In this document: positions 35,036 through 45,032 of the stretch, one piece after another
Position numbering within the stretch: position 1 is the stretch's first letter
Layout of the letters: every line of letters starts with the position of its first letter
Assembly (NCBI GenBank): GCA_020859985.1
Contig: JAJBVD010000042.1
Span: forward strand, 62,001-126,000
Source: Clostridiales bacterium
Lineage (GTDB): Bacteria > Bacillota > Clostridia > Lachnospirales > Lachnospiraceae
Direction of reading: 5' to 3'
DNA: 64,000 nt
Translations under genes and position numbers: made by a program
The notes under the pieces: model-generated
Seen by the model: only the letters and a program-made list of their open reading frames with translations
What the model was told of the DNA's origin: nothing
Database searches by the model: none

Positions 35036-36984
35036 ATATCGTTACCTCTGAAGTAGCCCTTCTGGATGGTTGTACTCTTTTCGTCATCATTATAACTAAG
35101 GGTAAACTCATCTCCTACATTATCCTTCATTAGCTCATAGTATCGTTTGTCAATCTCTGAGTCCGTTGACAAAATAATCGTTTGATCACTTGCCTGAGGA
35201 AAATAAATTTGAATTAATGCTTTACGATGATTTGAATCCAATCTTGAAAGAGGGGTATCAATAATAACCGGCAATTTCTTTTTGGAACAAATTGCCAATG
35301 ACCACAAAATTGAAATAACCATTAACTGCTTCTCACCTGCAGATAACGCTGTTTTTTCCACTTCATTTCCTTCAGAATTAAGATATTTCAAATCAAGCGT
35401 TACCGGATCCATTACAATTTTATCAATCAGGTTTTTCTTATTGGCCAACTTCTTATAGCACGATGTAATTGTCTCGCCAAGAATTCCTGTTTTCCTCTGC
35501 TGAAGCCTCACTGAATATTCATTCAGAACTCTCAAAGCCATCTCTGCATATTTTACTGCACGTTTATTGTCATCATCAGCTTCCATTTCACTCAAAAGGG
35601 CAGTGACATTTTTATTAAATTCTGAAGACGCTTTGATGAGTTCTCCATTTGTAGAACTTCTCTTTTGTTCAAGAACAACAAGCTCAGCCTCAACCTCAGA
35701 AATTTGTGCTTCATATATTTTTATTTCTTTATAAATCTTCTGAAGCTCTTCTTCATTAATGTCTATTGCAAGATAATTATCTATCTCATCTTCTTTACGT
35801 TTAAACGTTCTTGCACATTCTAATTCTTTGGTGGCTTCCTCCTCAATATGTTGAAGCCCCACATCTGAAAGTTGTTTAGCCTGGAGTAATCCATGTTCTG
35901 AAAGTTGATAAATTCTAGAATTAACTTCAAATGCCGAATCTTGTCGAATATATTCGATAAAGTCTGAAAGCTCTTCAGAACCTTCTTTTTCTTGAACATA
36001 CTTTCTCATCATAAGGTTGATATAATTCGACGCTTGTTCCCGAACTTCAGCATGTTTTTCATTTTCCGACTGCTCAGCTATCTTTAATAACAAATCCTTT
36101 ACTAACGCTAACGGTAGTTCGCCTGCAGCCAAAGCTAACAATTTTTCGTGACTTTTCTGTATATTTTCTGAAATTCTTGCTTTCTCTAATAACAAATTCT
36201 CCCGCTTGCCTATAGAATCTCCACCTTGAGACGAATACTCTATTTTTTTCTGTTCATACTTTTCATTTAACTGATTCAATAAATCTTCTTTTTCAGAAAT
36301 ATCAGACAAAATTTCATTTAACCGTTGTTCAGCAATATCTTTTTTATTTCTTAATTTTTCAACCTCATTATGTCCATTTAAAGTGTTAGTAGAATTTTGC
36401 AACCTTCGTATATTTCTCTTTAGATCATTGCCCAATGTATCTAGTACGGAGATTCCAAGCATTGCCCTAATAGACTCTTTCAGTTGAGCATTAGTTGTAT
36501 CTACCGCCAATTCAGCTATTTTTTCACCATCAAAAAAGAAAAAATTAGATAGTGCACTCGGCAAAATATTTTCAATGAACATAGCCCAATTTTGGGTAAG
36601 AAACTCATTATAAACACCATTCTTGTAAACGGTTATTTTTTCAGATGTACGAACTTTATTTAGAGCATTCCAATTTCTTCGAATGAGGTAACAATCTTTT
36701 TCAATATTATCAATCTTAAATTCCAATTCTACGTATGTCTGTTTGCTACCATCTGAAATATTGACATACGATCTTAAATATTGACCATATGTTTTAAATG
36801 CACTTTCCTGATAAGCAAATGAATTTGCACCATACAATGCTAATAACACAGCCTCAAGGAAAGTGGTCTTTCCTCGACCATTTAGTCCTCCAATGAGAAC
36901 TATCGGTTTTTCTCCAGAAAATTCAAAAGTATTTGTAGATGCATATACACCAAAATTATGCATCGTTAAGCGTTTTATTATCAT
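35032..36984 (-). CDS. dndD: DndD, SMC/Rad50-like ATPase of DNA phosphorothioation
   Basis: 650 residues. Walker A GLNGRGKTTFLEAVLLALYG near residue 34, long coiled coils in the middle (about 190-450), and the ABC signature with Walker B near the C-terminus (LSAGEKQLMVISILWSLA, then LPVIIDTPLSRLD). DndD hydrolyses ATP and is thought to open or nick DNA for sulfur insertion. It overlaps dndC and dndE by 4 nt. Confidence 0.93.
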   Translation of the reverse strand: MIIKRLTMHNFGVYASTNTFEFSGEKPIVLIGGLNGRGKTTFLEAVLLALYGANSFAYQESAFKTYGQYLRSYVNISDGSKQTYVELEFKIDNIEKDCYLIRRNWNALNKVRTSEKITVYKNGVYNEFLTQNWAMFIENILPSALSNFFFFDGEKIAELAVDTTNAQLKESIRAMLGISVLDTLGNDLKRNIRRLQNSTNTLNGHNEVEKLRNKKDIAEQRLNEILSDISEKEDLLNQLNEKYEQKKIEYSSQGGDSIGKRENLLLEKARISENIQKSHEKLLALAAGELPLALVKDLLLKIAEQSENEKHAEVREQASNYINLMMRKYVQEKEGSEELSDFIEYIRQDSAFEVNSRIYQLSEHGLLQAKQLSDVGLQHIEEEATKELECARTFKRKEDEIDNYLAIDINEEELQKIYKEIKIYEAQISEVEAELVVLEQKRSSTNGELIKASSEFNKNVTALLSEMEADDDNKRAVKYAEMALRVLNEYSVRLQQRKTGILGETITSCYKKLANKKNLIDKIVMDPVTLDLKYLNSEGNEVEKTALSAGEKQLMVISILWSLAICSKKKLPVIIDTPLSRLDSNHRKALIQIYFPQASDQTIILSTDSEIDKRYYELMKDNVGDEFTLSYNDDEKSTTIQKGYFRGNDI

Positions 36985-38507
36985 GCGTCTACATCCTCGC
37001 TATCGAAAACAGTTCCATAAGAATCTTCATGTTCTCGAACATACTCTTCCAAAAACTTTTCATCATATTTTCCGCCAACATCTTTTTGTCGATTAACTCT
37101 CTTTAAATAAAATTCCTTAGCATCAGTTTCATTCTTATAAAAGGTTTTCCTCACACAGGTGTCGATTTTTTCAAGAACCCCTTTCCTCTCTGCCATTACT
37201 TTAGCCCTTAGCTCAACATCCATGATACTTGACATTAATTCAGGCATTAATTCCTCTTCCTTAAACAAATCCTTACATGTTTCCATAAGAATATTCCATT
37301 CTTCCTTCCCAAAGGATTCATTACCTATCCATTCCGGGTCAGAGAATTCTATTCCCATTACTTCTTGATATATTCCCGGTAGAGAATCGTCAAACTCATG
37401 TTTATCTTTAACCCAAATTCGTCTTATTTCACGCATTTCCGGAACAGTGATTAATTCCAGGTTCCGAAAATCCTCTGGTCCGTTATTTTGAATATCTACC
37501 TGTATTTCTAATAATCGGCGTAACCACTTTTCACGATATTCTTTTTTATAAGGTCCATGATAAAGTTGACCGTAGCTTCCTCTTAAAGTTCCATTCATCC
37601 GACGGAAACTTCTTCGCTCCCGATCTCCTTCTTCTGCACCAAATTCATTTCTAAATTCAAGTAAAGGTGTCATCCATGTTTTTTCGTAATCATTAGCTAT
37701 CATGGCCTCCATGGATTTATCTTTTTCAACCATCGTACAAACCCAGCAACCAAATCTACTTTTTCCGCAACTTGGAAGATTTTTTTCTGTCTGAAATGGG
37801 CATTCATTATCTGCTGTTGCACCTCGGTATAATGTTAATAAATCCATATTTGAATAACCCCAAGGATTTTTATATTGCATGAGGAATATCCAGACATCAT
37901 CATCTGTCCAATCTTCTAACGGCGAAAAGACCAGTTCATTCGCCATTGTAGGATTCGGGCTCAACAGTTCCCGTACCCTCTTTTTTTCATAGTATGCCAT
38001 TGTCCTAGCTCTTCTTGAACTCTCCGCCTTTCGTGTGCCAAGTACCAGAATAATTTCTCCATGTTCAGCAATTTTGTCTTTAATAAATTTGTTTACCGGC
38101 TGTATCTTAAGACGGTCTGTGCACCATCTATATTTCATACGCGGAAAAGGATATCCTCTACCAATCAAATTTACCCAAAATGTATTATTAGTTTCCGGAG
38201 TAATACGATGAGTCACAAATGGCATTCCACTTTTTTGGGCTTCCTCTTTCATATGATCAAGCGATTTTTCTACCCACTTTGATACTACTGGAGACTCGAC
38301 AAGAGTATCTGTATTAATAATATGAACAGTCTTATTTCTCTGTTCAACAGGAAGTCCTTGAAGCGACAGCCAAACCAACTCTAAGGTTGCCGTACTATCT
38401 TTTCCACCGGAGTATCCAATTACCCATGGAATATCATCTGCTAAATATAAATTTCGTATTGTTTCCATCAATCCATTAATTGTTTTTTTTGTAATTGTAT
38501 TTGCCAT
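36981..38507 (-). CDS. dndC: DndC, PAPS reductase-like sulfurtransferase
   Basis: 508 residues. PP-loop WVIGYSGGKDSTATLELVW near residue 33, and the cluster region NECPFQ, LPSCGK, FGCWVC with four cysteines that bind [4Fe-4S]. DndC takes sulfur from DndA or IscS and places it in the DNA backbone with DndD and DndE. It starts 9 nt after the dndB stop and overlaps dndD. Confidence 0.95.
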   Translation of the reverse strand: MANTITKKTINGLMETIRNLYLADDIPWVIGYSGGKDSTATLELVWLSLQGLPVEQRNKTVHIINTDTLVESPVVSKWVEKSLDHMKEEAQKSGMPFVTHRITPETNNTFWVNLIGRGYPFPRMKYRWCTDRLKIQPVNKFIKDKIAEHGEIILVLGTRKAESSRRARTMAYYEKKRVRELLSPNPTMANELVFSPLEDWTDDDVWIFLMQYKNPWGYSNMDLLTLYRGATADNECPFQTEKNLPSCGKSRFGCWVCTMVEKDKSMEAMIANDYEKTWMTPLLEFRNEFGAEEGDRERRSFRRMNGTLRGSYGQLYHGPYKKEYREKWLRRLLEIQVDIQNNGPEDFRNLELITVPEMREIRRIWVKDKHEFDDSLPGIYQEVMGIEFSDPEWIGNESFGKEEWNILMETCKDLFKEEELMPELMSSIMDVELRAKVMAERKGVLEKIDTCVRKTFYKNETDAKEFYLKRVNRQKDVGGKYDEKFLEEYVREHEDSYGTVFDSEDVDA

Positions 38508-38516
38508 GTTTTCACT

Positions 38517-39599
38517 CTACTTTATAGTTGTATTCTTCTTGAACTTTTCTTCTGCCAGATTTTCATCTTCTGACAAAGGAAGCCCTAATTCCCTTTTAAT
38601 CTCATTTGCAATAAGTATAGCTGCATTTTTATTTGTAATAATCCTGCCATTTTCTCGAATCGCTCTAAATCTCCATTTTGGCGCATTGCGTTTCCAATTT
38701 ATGGTTCTCAAAGAAATCAGCACCTGCTCCATGTCTAGACATGGGTTATCATAAAAATAACGACCCACTCGACCCAATGCCTGAATTACAATTCCTTGTG
38801 TTGCAATATAATTTTCTCTAAGATCTATTTTAGATAACTCTTTCTTCTGTAATTCATTCCACTGAGTCATATTTTGGGCAACAGCATTCCAATATTTTTT
38901 CAGGAATTTCTCTGCATCTTTCCTGTTTTTTATTTCACCTACTGGAAAAATGTACCTATTTGCAGTATAAAATGTATTTAATGTAAAGAGATTTGATGAA
39001 TATTTACCCAGAATATCTTTCTCTTTATCCGTATATGCATTTAAAAATTCATTTCCATTAATTGCATTTCGTGTAGTTACAGCTAAAGAATCTCTGGAAT
39101 CATAAAGCTCTGCAATAGAATTTGACGTTTTTACTGCATTCTTATTTAAATCTGTAAATATTTGCTGGCTTCGCGATAGCCCTTTATCTTCGTAAAAGAC
39201 AATTGATATTGTCTCATTCCCAAGTGATTCATCTTCCTTAATAGCTTCTAAAATAGCAGCTTTACGATGTTGACCGTCATTGATTAGGAAATGAGCATCC
39301 ATGGATACTTCTAAGACACCTGTGTTTTCATTATCTACGTTTGGCTTATAAGAAAACTTTCCGTCAATTGATGCCGCTAATGCAGAAAATACATAATTAT
39401 CCCTGTTTTCTATAATATATTTACTAATTACCGGAACTCTTGGTTCATTTAATTTCCTTTGTGCTCTAAATTCTGGCAACACATATTCTTCATTATCTGG
39501 AAATAATCTTGAGATCATTTTTAGTGGAACCATGGCAATATAATATTCTTTCTTAGCCTGAACTCCACGAACAACTGGAAACTTAAAAACAAAATCCAT
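38517..39599 (-). CDS. dndB: DndB, DGQHR-domain regulator of DNA phosphorothioation
   Basis: 360 residues with the LINDGQHRKAAILEAI signature near residue 100 that defines the family. DndB is dispensable for modification but controls its frequency and, in Salmonella, represses the dnd operon. It is the first gene of the dnd operon here, beginning 24 nt after a 41-nt palindrome. Confidence 0.93.
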   Translation of the reverse strand: MDFVFKFPVVRGVQAKKEYYIAMVPLKMISRLFPDNEEYVLPEFRAQRKLNEPRVPVISKYIIENRDNYVFSALAASIDGKFSYKPNVDNENTGVLEVSMDAHFLINDGQHRKAAILEAIKEDESLGNETISIVFYEDKGLSRSQQIFTDLNKNAVKTSNSIAELYDSRDSLAVTTRNAINGNEFLNAYTDKEKDILGKYSSNLFTLNTFYTANRYIFPVGEIKNRKDAEKFLKKYWNAVAQNMTQWNELQKKELSKIDLRENYIATQGIVIQALGRVGRYFYDNPCLDMEQVLISLRTINWKRNAPKWRFRAIRENGRIITNKNAAILIANEIKRELGLPLSEDENLAEEKFKKNTTIK

Positions 39600-39622
39600 A
39601 ATAGCTGGTCTCTTTCACGATA

Positions 39623-39663
39623 AAAGCGATATACTTAAGTAGGCTACTTAAGTATATCGCTTT
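39623..39663. terminator. 41-nt perfect palindrome between dptH and dndB
   Basis: Arms AAAGCGATATACTTAAGTAG (39623-39642) and its exact complement (39644-39663) around a single base. On the minus strand it is followed by TTTTATC. It could end the dpt transcript, serve as an operator for dndB, or both. The Salmonella DndB site described as TACG-N10-CGTA is not present. Confidence 0.65.
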
Positions 39664-39711
39664 CTGAATAATAAATCAATAATTTTTTACATACCATATT
39701 ACAAAACCTGG

Positions 39712-42700
39712 CTAAATATTATTTACCAACTTCCAAAATGGTAAATCTTCCGTATAGACCGGTTTCTCAGTACCGATTTTGACAATACTATTATGCTTTT
39801 GAAGTTTCTTAATATCATTAAACAATTTCTGTTCTTCTGTACTCTTTGCCTCAATGTTAAATACGAAATCCACATCCGATTGTTTGAGGTCCGCAACATT
39901 GTGCACAACCCATGTGAGAATATACTTCGCATAGTCATCGTTACCTAAGCCAAAATGTTTTAAAAATTGAGTAGATAATATTGTTCCTACTCCGAACTCT
40001 CGGCCTTCCTTCAATATTTTCTTTAACGCCGGAAATCCCTGACTCATAAAATTATCTGCTTCATCAACCAAAATTATCTTGCTTAATTGCCTATAGCTAC
40101 CACACAACTTACTAGATCCCGCTGCCTGCATCTGTGAATAGAATAAATCAAGCGTAATTGCAATGACCAAACTTTGTATATCAGGATCATAACCTGATAC
40201 ATCAATAACAACAACGCCGCTAATCAATTCAAACAACGATTTTGTATCTGAGGAATTTCCCTCAAATACTTGAAATTGATGAAGTTTATTCATAGCAGCT
40301 GCTAAAGAATCGTTTTTCTTAATATCCTCATCATTACTATAAATTTGATACACTGTTTCAAATGTAGGTGCTTTCTCATCCCAAGATTTAGGATCGTTTT
40401 CCCAAATTCCAACCCTATGGTATGCTTCTAGAATGCACTGGAAAAGAGTATCCTGCTGCTTTGGTCCTAATCCATAAACCTTTGCCAGTGTGTCCTTAAA
40501 CGCATTCGCAGTATGGATGGGCAATAGCGGTTTAAATACTGACGATTTTGTCAACGCCAACGGATTGAATGGCAAATGATATGGTTTTAAAACAGTTGCA
40601 TCGGTTGCTTCTACAAAATCGACTTTACTTTCGTTGTAATCACCTTTGTAATCAAAAATCAATATACCAATAGGAATATTGTCAAGATTCTTACTTTGCT
40701 CACGATAGAGCTGCGTAATTAATGATTTTGTAAATTGCGTTTTACCTGTACCCATTGTGCCAATAATTCCAGTATTCGTATGAAAAATTCGATCCGTATT
40801 GTTTGGCTCCCATAACACAGGATCTCCATTCAGTTTATTCTTACCAAATTGGACAACTATCCCATTGCTATCCGATCCTTCACTTAAACGTTTTGAATCA
40901 TCTAATAATTTATCTACAATATTGTCGTGTGCATCCGTCAACATAACTTCATCAAGTGTTGGTTGATCGTTCTGCTCCGGTTTTTCTGTCGATTTTTCAT
41001 ACTTTGAGACATCAGTTTTATTTTCAGATCCGTGCACACCCGACACTTTCTCCTTAAACAAAGGATTCAAGTCGCCTTCCGCATCGTCATTAAGCTTTTC
41101 TAGAATTTCTTCAACTGATGCCAAAATAAGAGCATATTCATCTGTTTCCGGCACTTCGATAAAGTTAATGACGTCCTCTTTAAAAGAAGTTTTTCTTTGC
41201 ACCAATCCTTTTTTAAAAGAGAGAACGGCACCATTGCCAATGACCTGTTTTATATTATCTGATATCTCATAATCTTCATTCAATAACTTTTCTCTCAATT
41301 CATCGAGAACAAGATCCCAATTTTGTGAATCATCAACATGATAAACCTGCACTTTTTTACAACTATTAATTACAAGTTGCATCATGAAATTTCTATTCAC
41401 TTTGTATGTTAATTCATTAACATTATTATCTGTAACGTTTAATGCCTCTTGTAAACCCTTTGCCGTATTTGCAGTTTGTTCAAATGCCTTTGCAATTACG
41501 TTCGATTGATTATTCCCTGTCTTTACCTCCGTCGGGTAAAAATAAACTTTGATACCATCTGGGTCATTGTGAATTCCTACAAACAGAAGATCGTCACAAG
41601 TCGGTCCTTTTTCAAATCCGAGATTTTTAGCCGAAAGAACTCCCTCTCTCTGAGATAAACCAGCACCGCCGGATACACGAAGCATTTCCTCCATAGAGAT
41701 TGGAACCCATAAGATATCCTGATGTTTCAGATATGCCAACATCAATTTTATGGCCGCAACAATACTTATTTTTTCTCTGGAAAAAGTTGATTCTCTATTC
41801 ACACCTACTACCTTTTTTGAAGAAACAAGGCGTAATAACCAATCTCCATTTATTGCATTCATCAAATTGATAATTTTTGCTATATCAGAAGTTCCAGCAT
41901 CCACTCCCTTTTCCAGGAGATAGTCTTGAATTACTTTCATGTACTGCTTAGATTTGCGGGTAACCGTAATGGCATCATATCCACTACTGGATGTATATTG
42001 ATCGCTATAGTGAATAATCAATAAATCAGATTTTGCCTCTTCCTCAAAAAAGAAATTCAAGTCGACTTTCGGATCAACAAATACAACCCAATTTGAGGAT
42101 TCATAAATTTGATCCATCTTACTTTCTGCGCTACTATCAATTTGTGTTGAAATTCCAACCCCTGATTGATATGGATTTCCAGAATCATTTACTTGAAATA
42201 ACGAATTCAAAAGTTCCGCAACTTCCACAAGTTTTGTCTTGCGAGCATATTTTAAACCAAATCCCGTTCTATACTTAATCCCATATTGACTTGACGGAAC
42301 TCCCGATAAAATTCCACCTAATGACACTCCCGTCGCAATTTGATCCATTGCAGCCATTTCCGAAGTAATCTCAGACTCCATTTCATAAAAGGTCAAATGT
42401 GAATAGGCATAACTCCCCTCACTGTCTGGGCAGAAATAACAATCAATTAATTTGGCCATAATATCTTCCAGACTATTCATGGCGATTCCAGATTCAATTG
42501 ATAATTTTTCATTATCTAAAAATTTTTTAAGCCTAGAGTGATCCTTTAAATAATTAAATGCATTATCATATGAATTGTCTGTGTAAACATGTATTTCAAA
42601 CCTTAATAATTTTTCAATATCAGGATTCTTTTTTACTGTATGACAATAATATTGAGCAATACCTTGAAGGATTTCCCTGCAGTCACCCATATTTATGAGA

Positions 42701-43176
42701 TTAATCTTGATAATTCGATTATTAATTTCGTCAAATATATACCGGAAATGGCCAGTAAATTCGGTTACCTTATCTTCTACAAGTTTTGGAACATATTTTC
42801 TGCCGCCCATATACTTTTTATTTTCTACCGGTGCATAATGTTTCCATTCCGTCGAAAATAATTGATCCGAAACTTTATATACTTTTTTACTTCGCTGTAT
42901 ATAAGGTAATAAATATACGGAATTTAATTTATCAATTATAACATCTGATGCCTGATCAAACCCGATTTCGTCAATCAAAGAGAGCTGATAGGCTATATTT
43001 AAAGGATGAAATGGTGTCATTAATATTTCTGTAGCTTTATCACCAACCGATAATGTTCCCAATAATAATGCATCTTGCTGTTCTATTGTCAAAGGATGCT
43101 TATCCCTTACGGTGCTAAACTGAGCCATAAAAGTATCAAGATAATTAGTGGCCGCCAACAATAAAGAACCATCCAA
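39712..43176 (-). CDS. dptH: DptH, restriction ATPase, C-terminal part of a split gene
   Basis: 1154 residues if begun at the TTG at 43176. The same frame is open and protein-like upstream to about 43290 (IKKIDLILGDDLRNAYLIL, then LGAFANAETTPTLAYLDG), so this start is artificial. An FtsK/HerA-type NTPase occupies the last third: IGTMGTGKTQFTKSL Walker A, ILIFDYKGDY, and IILVDEADNFMSQGF Walker B. DptH is the motor of phosphorothioation-dependent restriction with DptF and DptG. One extra base in the A-run described for the upstream part would join both frames into one 1773-residue protein. Confidence 0.85.
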   Translation of the reverse strand: MDGSLLLAATNYLDTFMAQFSTVRDKHPLTIEQQDALLLGTLSVGDKATEILMTPFHPLNIAYQLSLIDEIGFDQASDVIIDKLNSVYLLPYIQRSKKVYKVSDQLFSTEWKHYAPVENKKYMGGRKYVPKLVEDKVTEFTGHFRYIFDEINNRIIKINLINMGDCREILQGIAQYYCHTVKKNPDIEKLLRFEIHVYTDNSYDNAFNYLKDHSRLKKFLDNEKLSIESGIAMNSLEDIMAKLIDCYFCPDSEGSYAYSHLTFYEMESEITSEMAAMDQIATGVSLGGILSGVPSSQYGIKYRTGFGLKYARKTKLVEVAELLNSLFQVNDSGNPYQSGVGISTQIDSSAESKMDQIYESSNWVVFVDPKVDLNFFFEEEAKSDLLIIHYSDQYTSSSGYDAITVTRKSKQYMKVIQDYLLEKGVDAGTSDIAKIINLMNAINGDWLLRLVSSKKVVGVNRESTFSREKISIVAAIKLMLAYLKHQDILWVPISMEEMLRVSGGAGLSQREGVLSAKNLGFEKGPTCDDLLFVGIHNDPDGIKVYFYPTEVKTGNNQSNVIAKAFEQTANTAKGLQEALNVTDNNVNELTYKVNRNFMMQLVINSCKKVQVYHVDDSQNWDLVLDELREKLLNEDYEISDNIKQVIGNGAVLSFKKGLVQRKTSFKEDVINFIEVPETDEYALILASVEEILEKLNDDAEGDLNPLFKEKVSGVHGSENKTDVSKYEKSTEKPEQNDQPTLDEVMLTDAHDNIVDKLLDDSKRLSEGSDSNGIVVQFGKNKLNGDPVLWEPNNTDRIFHTNTGIIGTMGTGKTQFTKSLITQLYREQSKNLDNIPIGILIFDYKGDYNESKVDFVEATDATVLKPYHLPFNPLALTKSSVFKPLLPIHTANAFKDTLAKVYGLGPKQQDTLFQCILEAYHRVGIWENDPKSWDEKAPTFETVYQIYSNDEDIKKNDSLAAAMNKLHQFQVFEGNSSDTKSLFELISGVVVIDVSGYDPDIQSLVIAITLDLFYSQMQAAGSSKLCGSYRQLSKIILVDEADNFMSQGFPALKKILKEGREFGVGTILSTQFLKHFGLGNDDYAKYILTWVVHNVADLKQSDVDFVFNIEAKSTEEQKLFNDIKKLQKHNSIVKIGTEKPVYTEDLPFWKLVNNI

Positions 43177-43274
43177 ATACGCTAAAGTAGGAGTTGTCTC
43201 TGCGTTTGCAAAAGCACCAAGTAGAATTAAATATGCATTTCTAAGGTCATCACCCAGTATTAAATCTATCTTTT

Positions 43275-45032
43275 TTATAGATGGATTTTTTCTTCATGAT
43301 ATTTATTTACAATACCCGAAAAAACGTGATTCCTTATAATATTATTTTCGAGATTTATCTCTCGTTGAAGATTTCCTTTTACAAAGTATTCCTGTGAATC
43401 ACGTTGAATCTGACCATCACCAGTTATTGTAAAGCTTTTTTGATCTGCAAATTTTTCGCGAAGGATTCTTTTTCCAGTTATTTCCTGGCTTTTGATCTCA
43501 TCCGGATATAAAACAAACGGAACTTCAATACCTGCAAAAGAAACATTAATATTAATTCCATTGCCATAATTAGCTAGTTCTTCCTCAGGTGCAAAAACAT
43601 TTAGTCTTGTTTGATAGTCACAGTAATAAGTCTCATTATTTCCTAATTTCTGCGAAATCACGGTCGGAGCCGACTGATTAAAACTCAAATCTGTTCCGAC
43701 TGCTAATAATTTTATTCTGCATTTCTTTTTATTGCTTTTATAATCAATTACGAAACTTGTTTTGATGGTTGGAATTAAATAATTTGCAGAGATTCCCAGA
43801 ATGCATACTTTAAAGATATAGGAAATCTTATTTGTTACATCCTCTATTTTAAACCTATGAAAGGCCAGTTCTTCTCCCGCAAACTTAAATATTAAATCAG
43901 TTCTTTCCCTTTCAAATAATCCTATATCACTAGTTATTCCACTATTTGGAATGCGAATATTACACTCCACTTTTAGAGAGATTTCATTGTAATTATCGGA
44001 ATTAAAAATTATAATACTTCTGGTTCTTTTCTTTGCCCTTTGAGAGCCCTCATTTCTAATAAACAATTCGGAGCCTTCAATATACGGATTTAAAGGGATA
44101 TTACGATATGCCGTAATCCCGTCCTTCTCAATCTGCAAAGGTTTGTCTTTTTTAGCCTGCTTTTTTTCCATCGACGATATTACTTCGTAATATTTAATCA
44201 ATCCACTCCATTGATCAGGATTTTTATTCTTTTCAATAGTAATCCTTCCGATAAATTTATCATCAAAATCAGCAGATAAATCTGCTTCTATATTTCCAAA
44301 ACGCACACTCCGATCAATTCTTTCAAACAGTTCATGATTTTTTCGGATGGACTTTCGAATTTGAGAATAACTTTCCCCTTTAAAATCATTTTTAGCATCA
44401 ACCGCAAACAATCTAAACCCAGGATAGATATCATCACTAATCCTTCCACTACTCATAATTGCAAGTAGTTCCTTATATTCATATAAAGAGGACCGATCGC
44501 TAAAAACATCGTCTTCTCTTCGTTCAAGTTCAAACTGCAAAATTTCCTTCTCGGCATCTGTAAGTTTAGTACTGTTAGAAATCATACTTGTTATTTCCTT
44601 GACGAGGTTTTCTGAATAGAACGGCATTCCTGCTGATGACATATTCCTAGACCCACTTAATGCGCTATCAATAGGATTTGCTGTAATCATTAAAAGCGGT
44701 TTTCTTTCTTCGTTTGCAGCATTCCTAAGAGTAGCACCTAAAAAATCACTCGTCATTCCAGAATCCTGGGTAGCAATAATAATTTCAGTATTCTTCGCAA
44801 GCAAAGTAAATGTCTCATAAATAGAGCCATCCATACACTTAAGCTTATAAGTGCCTCTACTGTTATTCTGTAATAATAGTCTCTGAAGAGATGCACTGAC
44901 ATTTTTAACCATCTCTTCATCATCAAGTTTTAAGCAAAAACTCTCTGCCTCTTGAAGAGTCCCCTGATCAGATTGTACTTGGAAAAAACTAAAAATTCTC
45001 TTTGAAATAAAGTCATAAAATTCGTTTAACAT
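43275..45032 (-). CDS. dptH: DptH, N-terminal part of a split gene
   Basis: 585 residues from ATG 45032 (GGAG at 9 nt), overlapping the end of dptG by 20 nt. It has no motif I recognise, but position and size fit the N-terminal region of DptH, which in proteobacteria is (from memory) about 1700 residues. It ends EEKIHL-stop. Inserting one A in the six-A run at 43286-43291 (plus-strand T6) changes the end to EEKNPSIKKIDLILGDDL and continues in the DptH C-terminal frame. A real two-gene arrangement is possible but less likely. Confidence 0.72.
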   Translation of the reverse strand: MLNEFYDFISKRIFSFFQVQSDQGTLQEAESFCLKLDDEEMVKNVSASLQRLLLQNNSRGTYKLKCMDGSIYETFTLLAKNTEIIIATQDSGMTSDFLGATLRNAANEERKPLLMITANPIDSALSGSRNMSSAGMPFYSENLVKEITSMISNSTKLTDAEKEILQFELERREDDVFSDRSSLYEYKELLAIMSSGRISDDIYPGFRLFAVDAKNDFKGESYSQIRKSIRKNHELFERIDRSVRFGNIEADLSADFDDKFIGRITIEKNKNPDQWSGLIKYYEVISSMEKKQAKKDKPLQIEKDGITAYRNIPLNPYIEGSELFIRNEGSQRAKKRTRSIIIFNSDNYNEISLKVECNIRIPNSGITSDIGLFERERTDLIFKFAGEELAFHRFKIEDVTNKISYIFKVCILGISANYLIPTIKTSFVIDYKSNKKKCRIKLLAVGTDLSFNQSAPTVISQKLGNNETYYCDYQTRLNVFAPEEELANYGNGININVSFAGIEVPFVLYPDEIKSQEITGKRILREKFADQKSFTITGDGQIQRDSQEYFVKGNLQREINLENNIIRNHVFSGIVNKYHEEKIHL

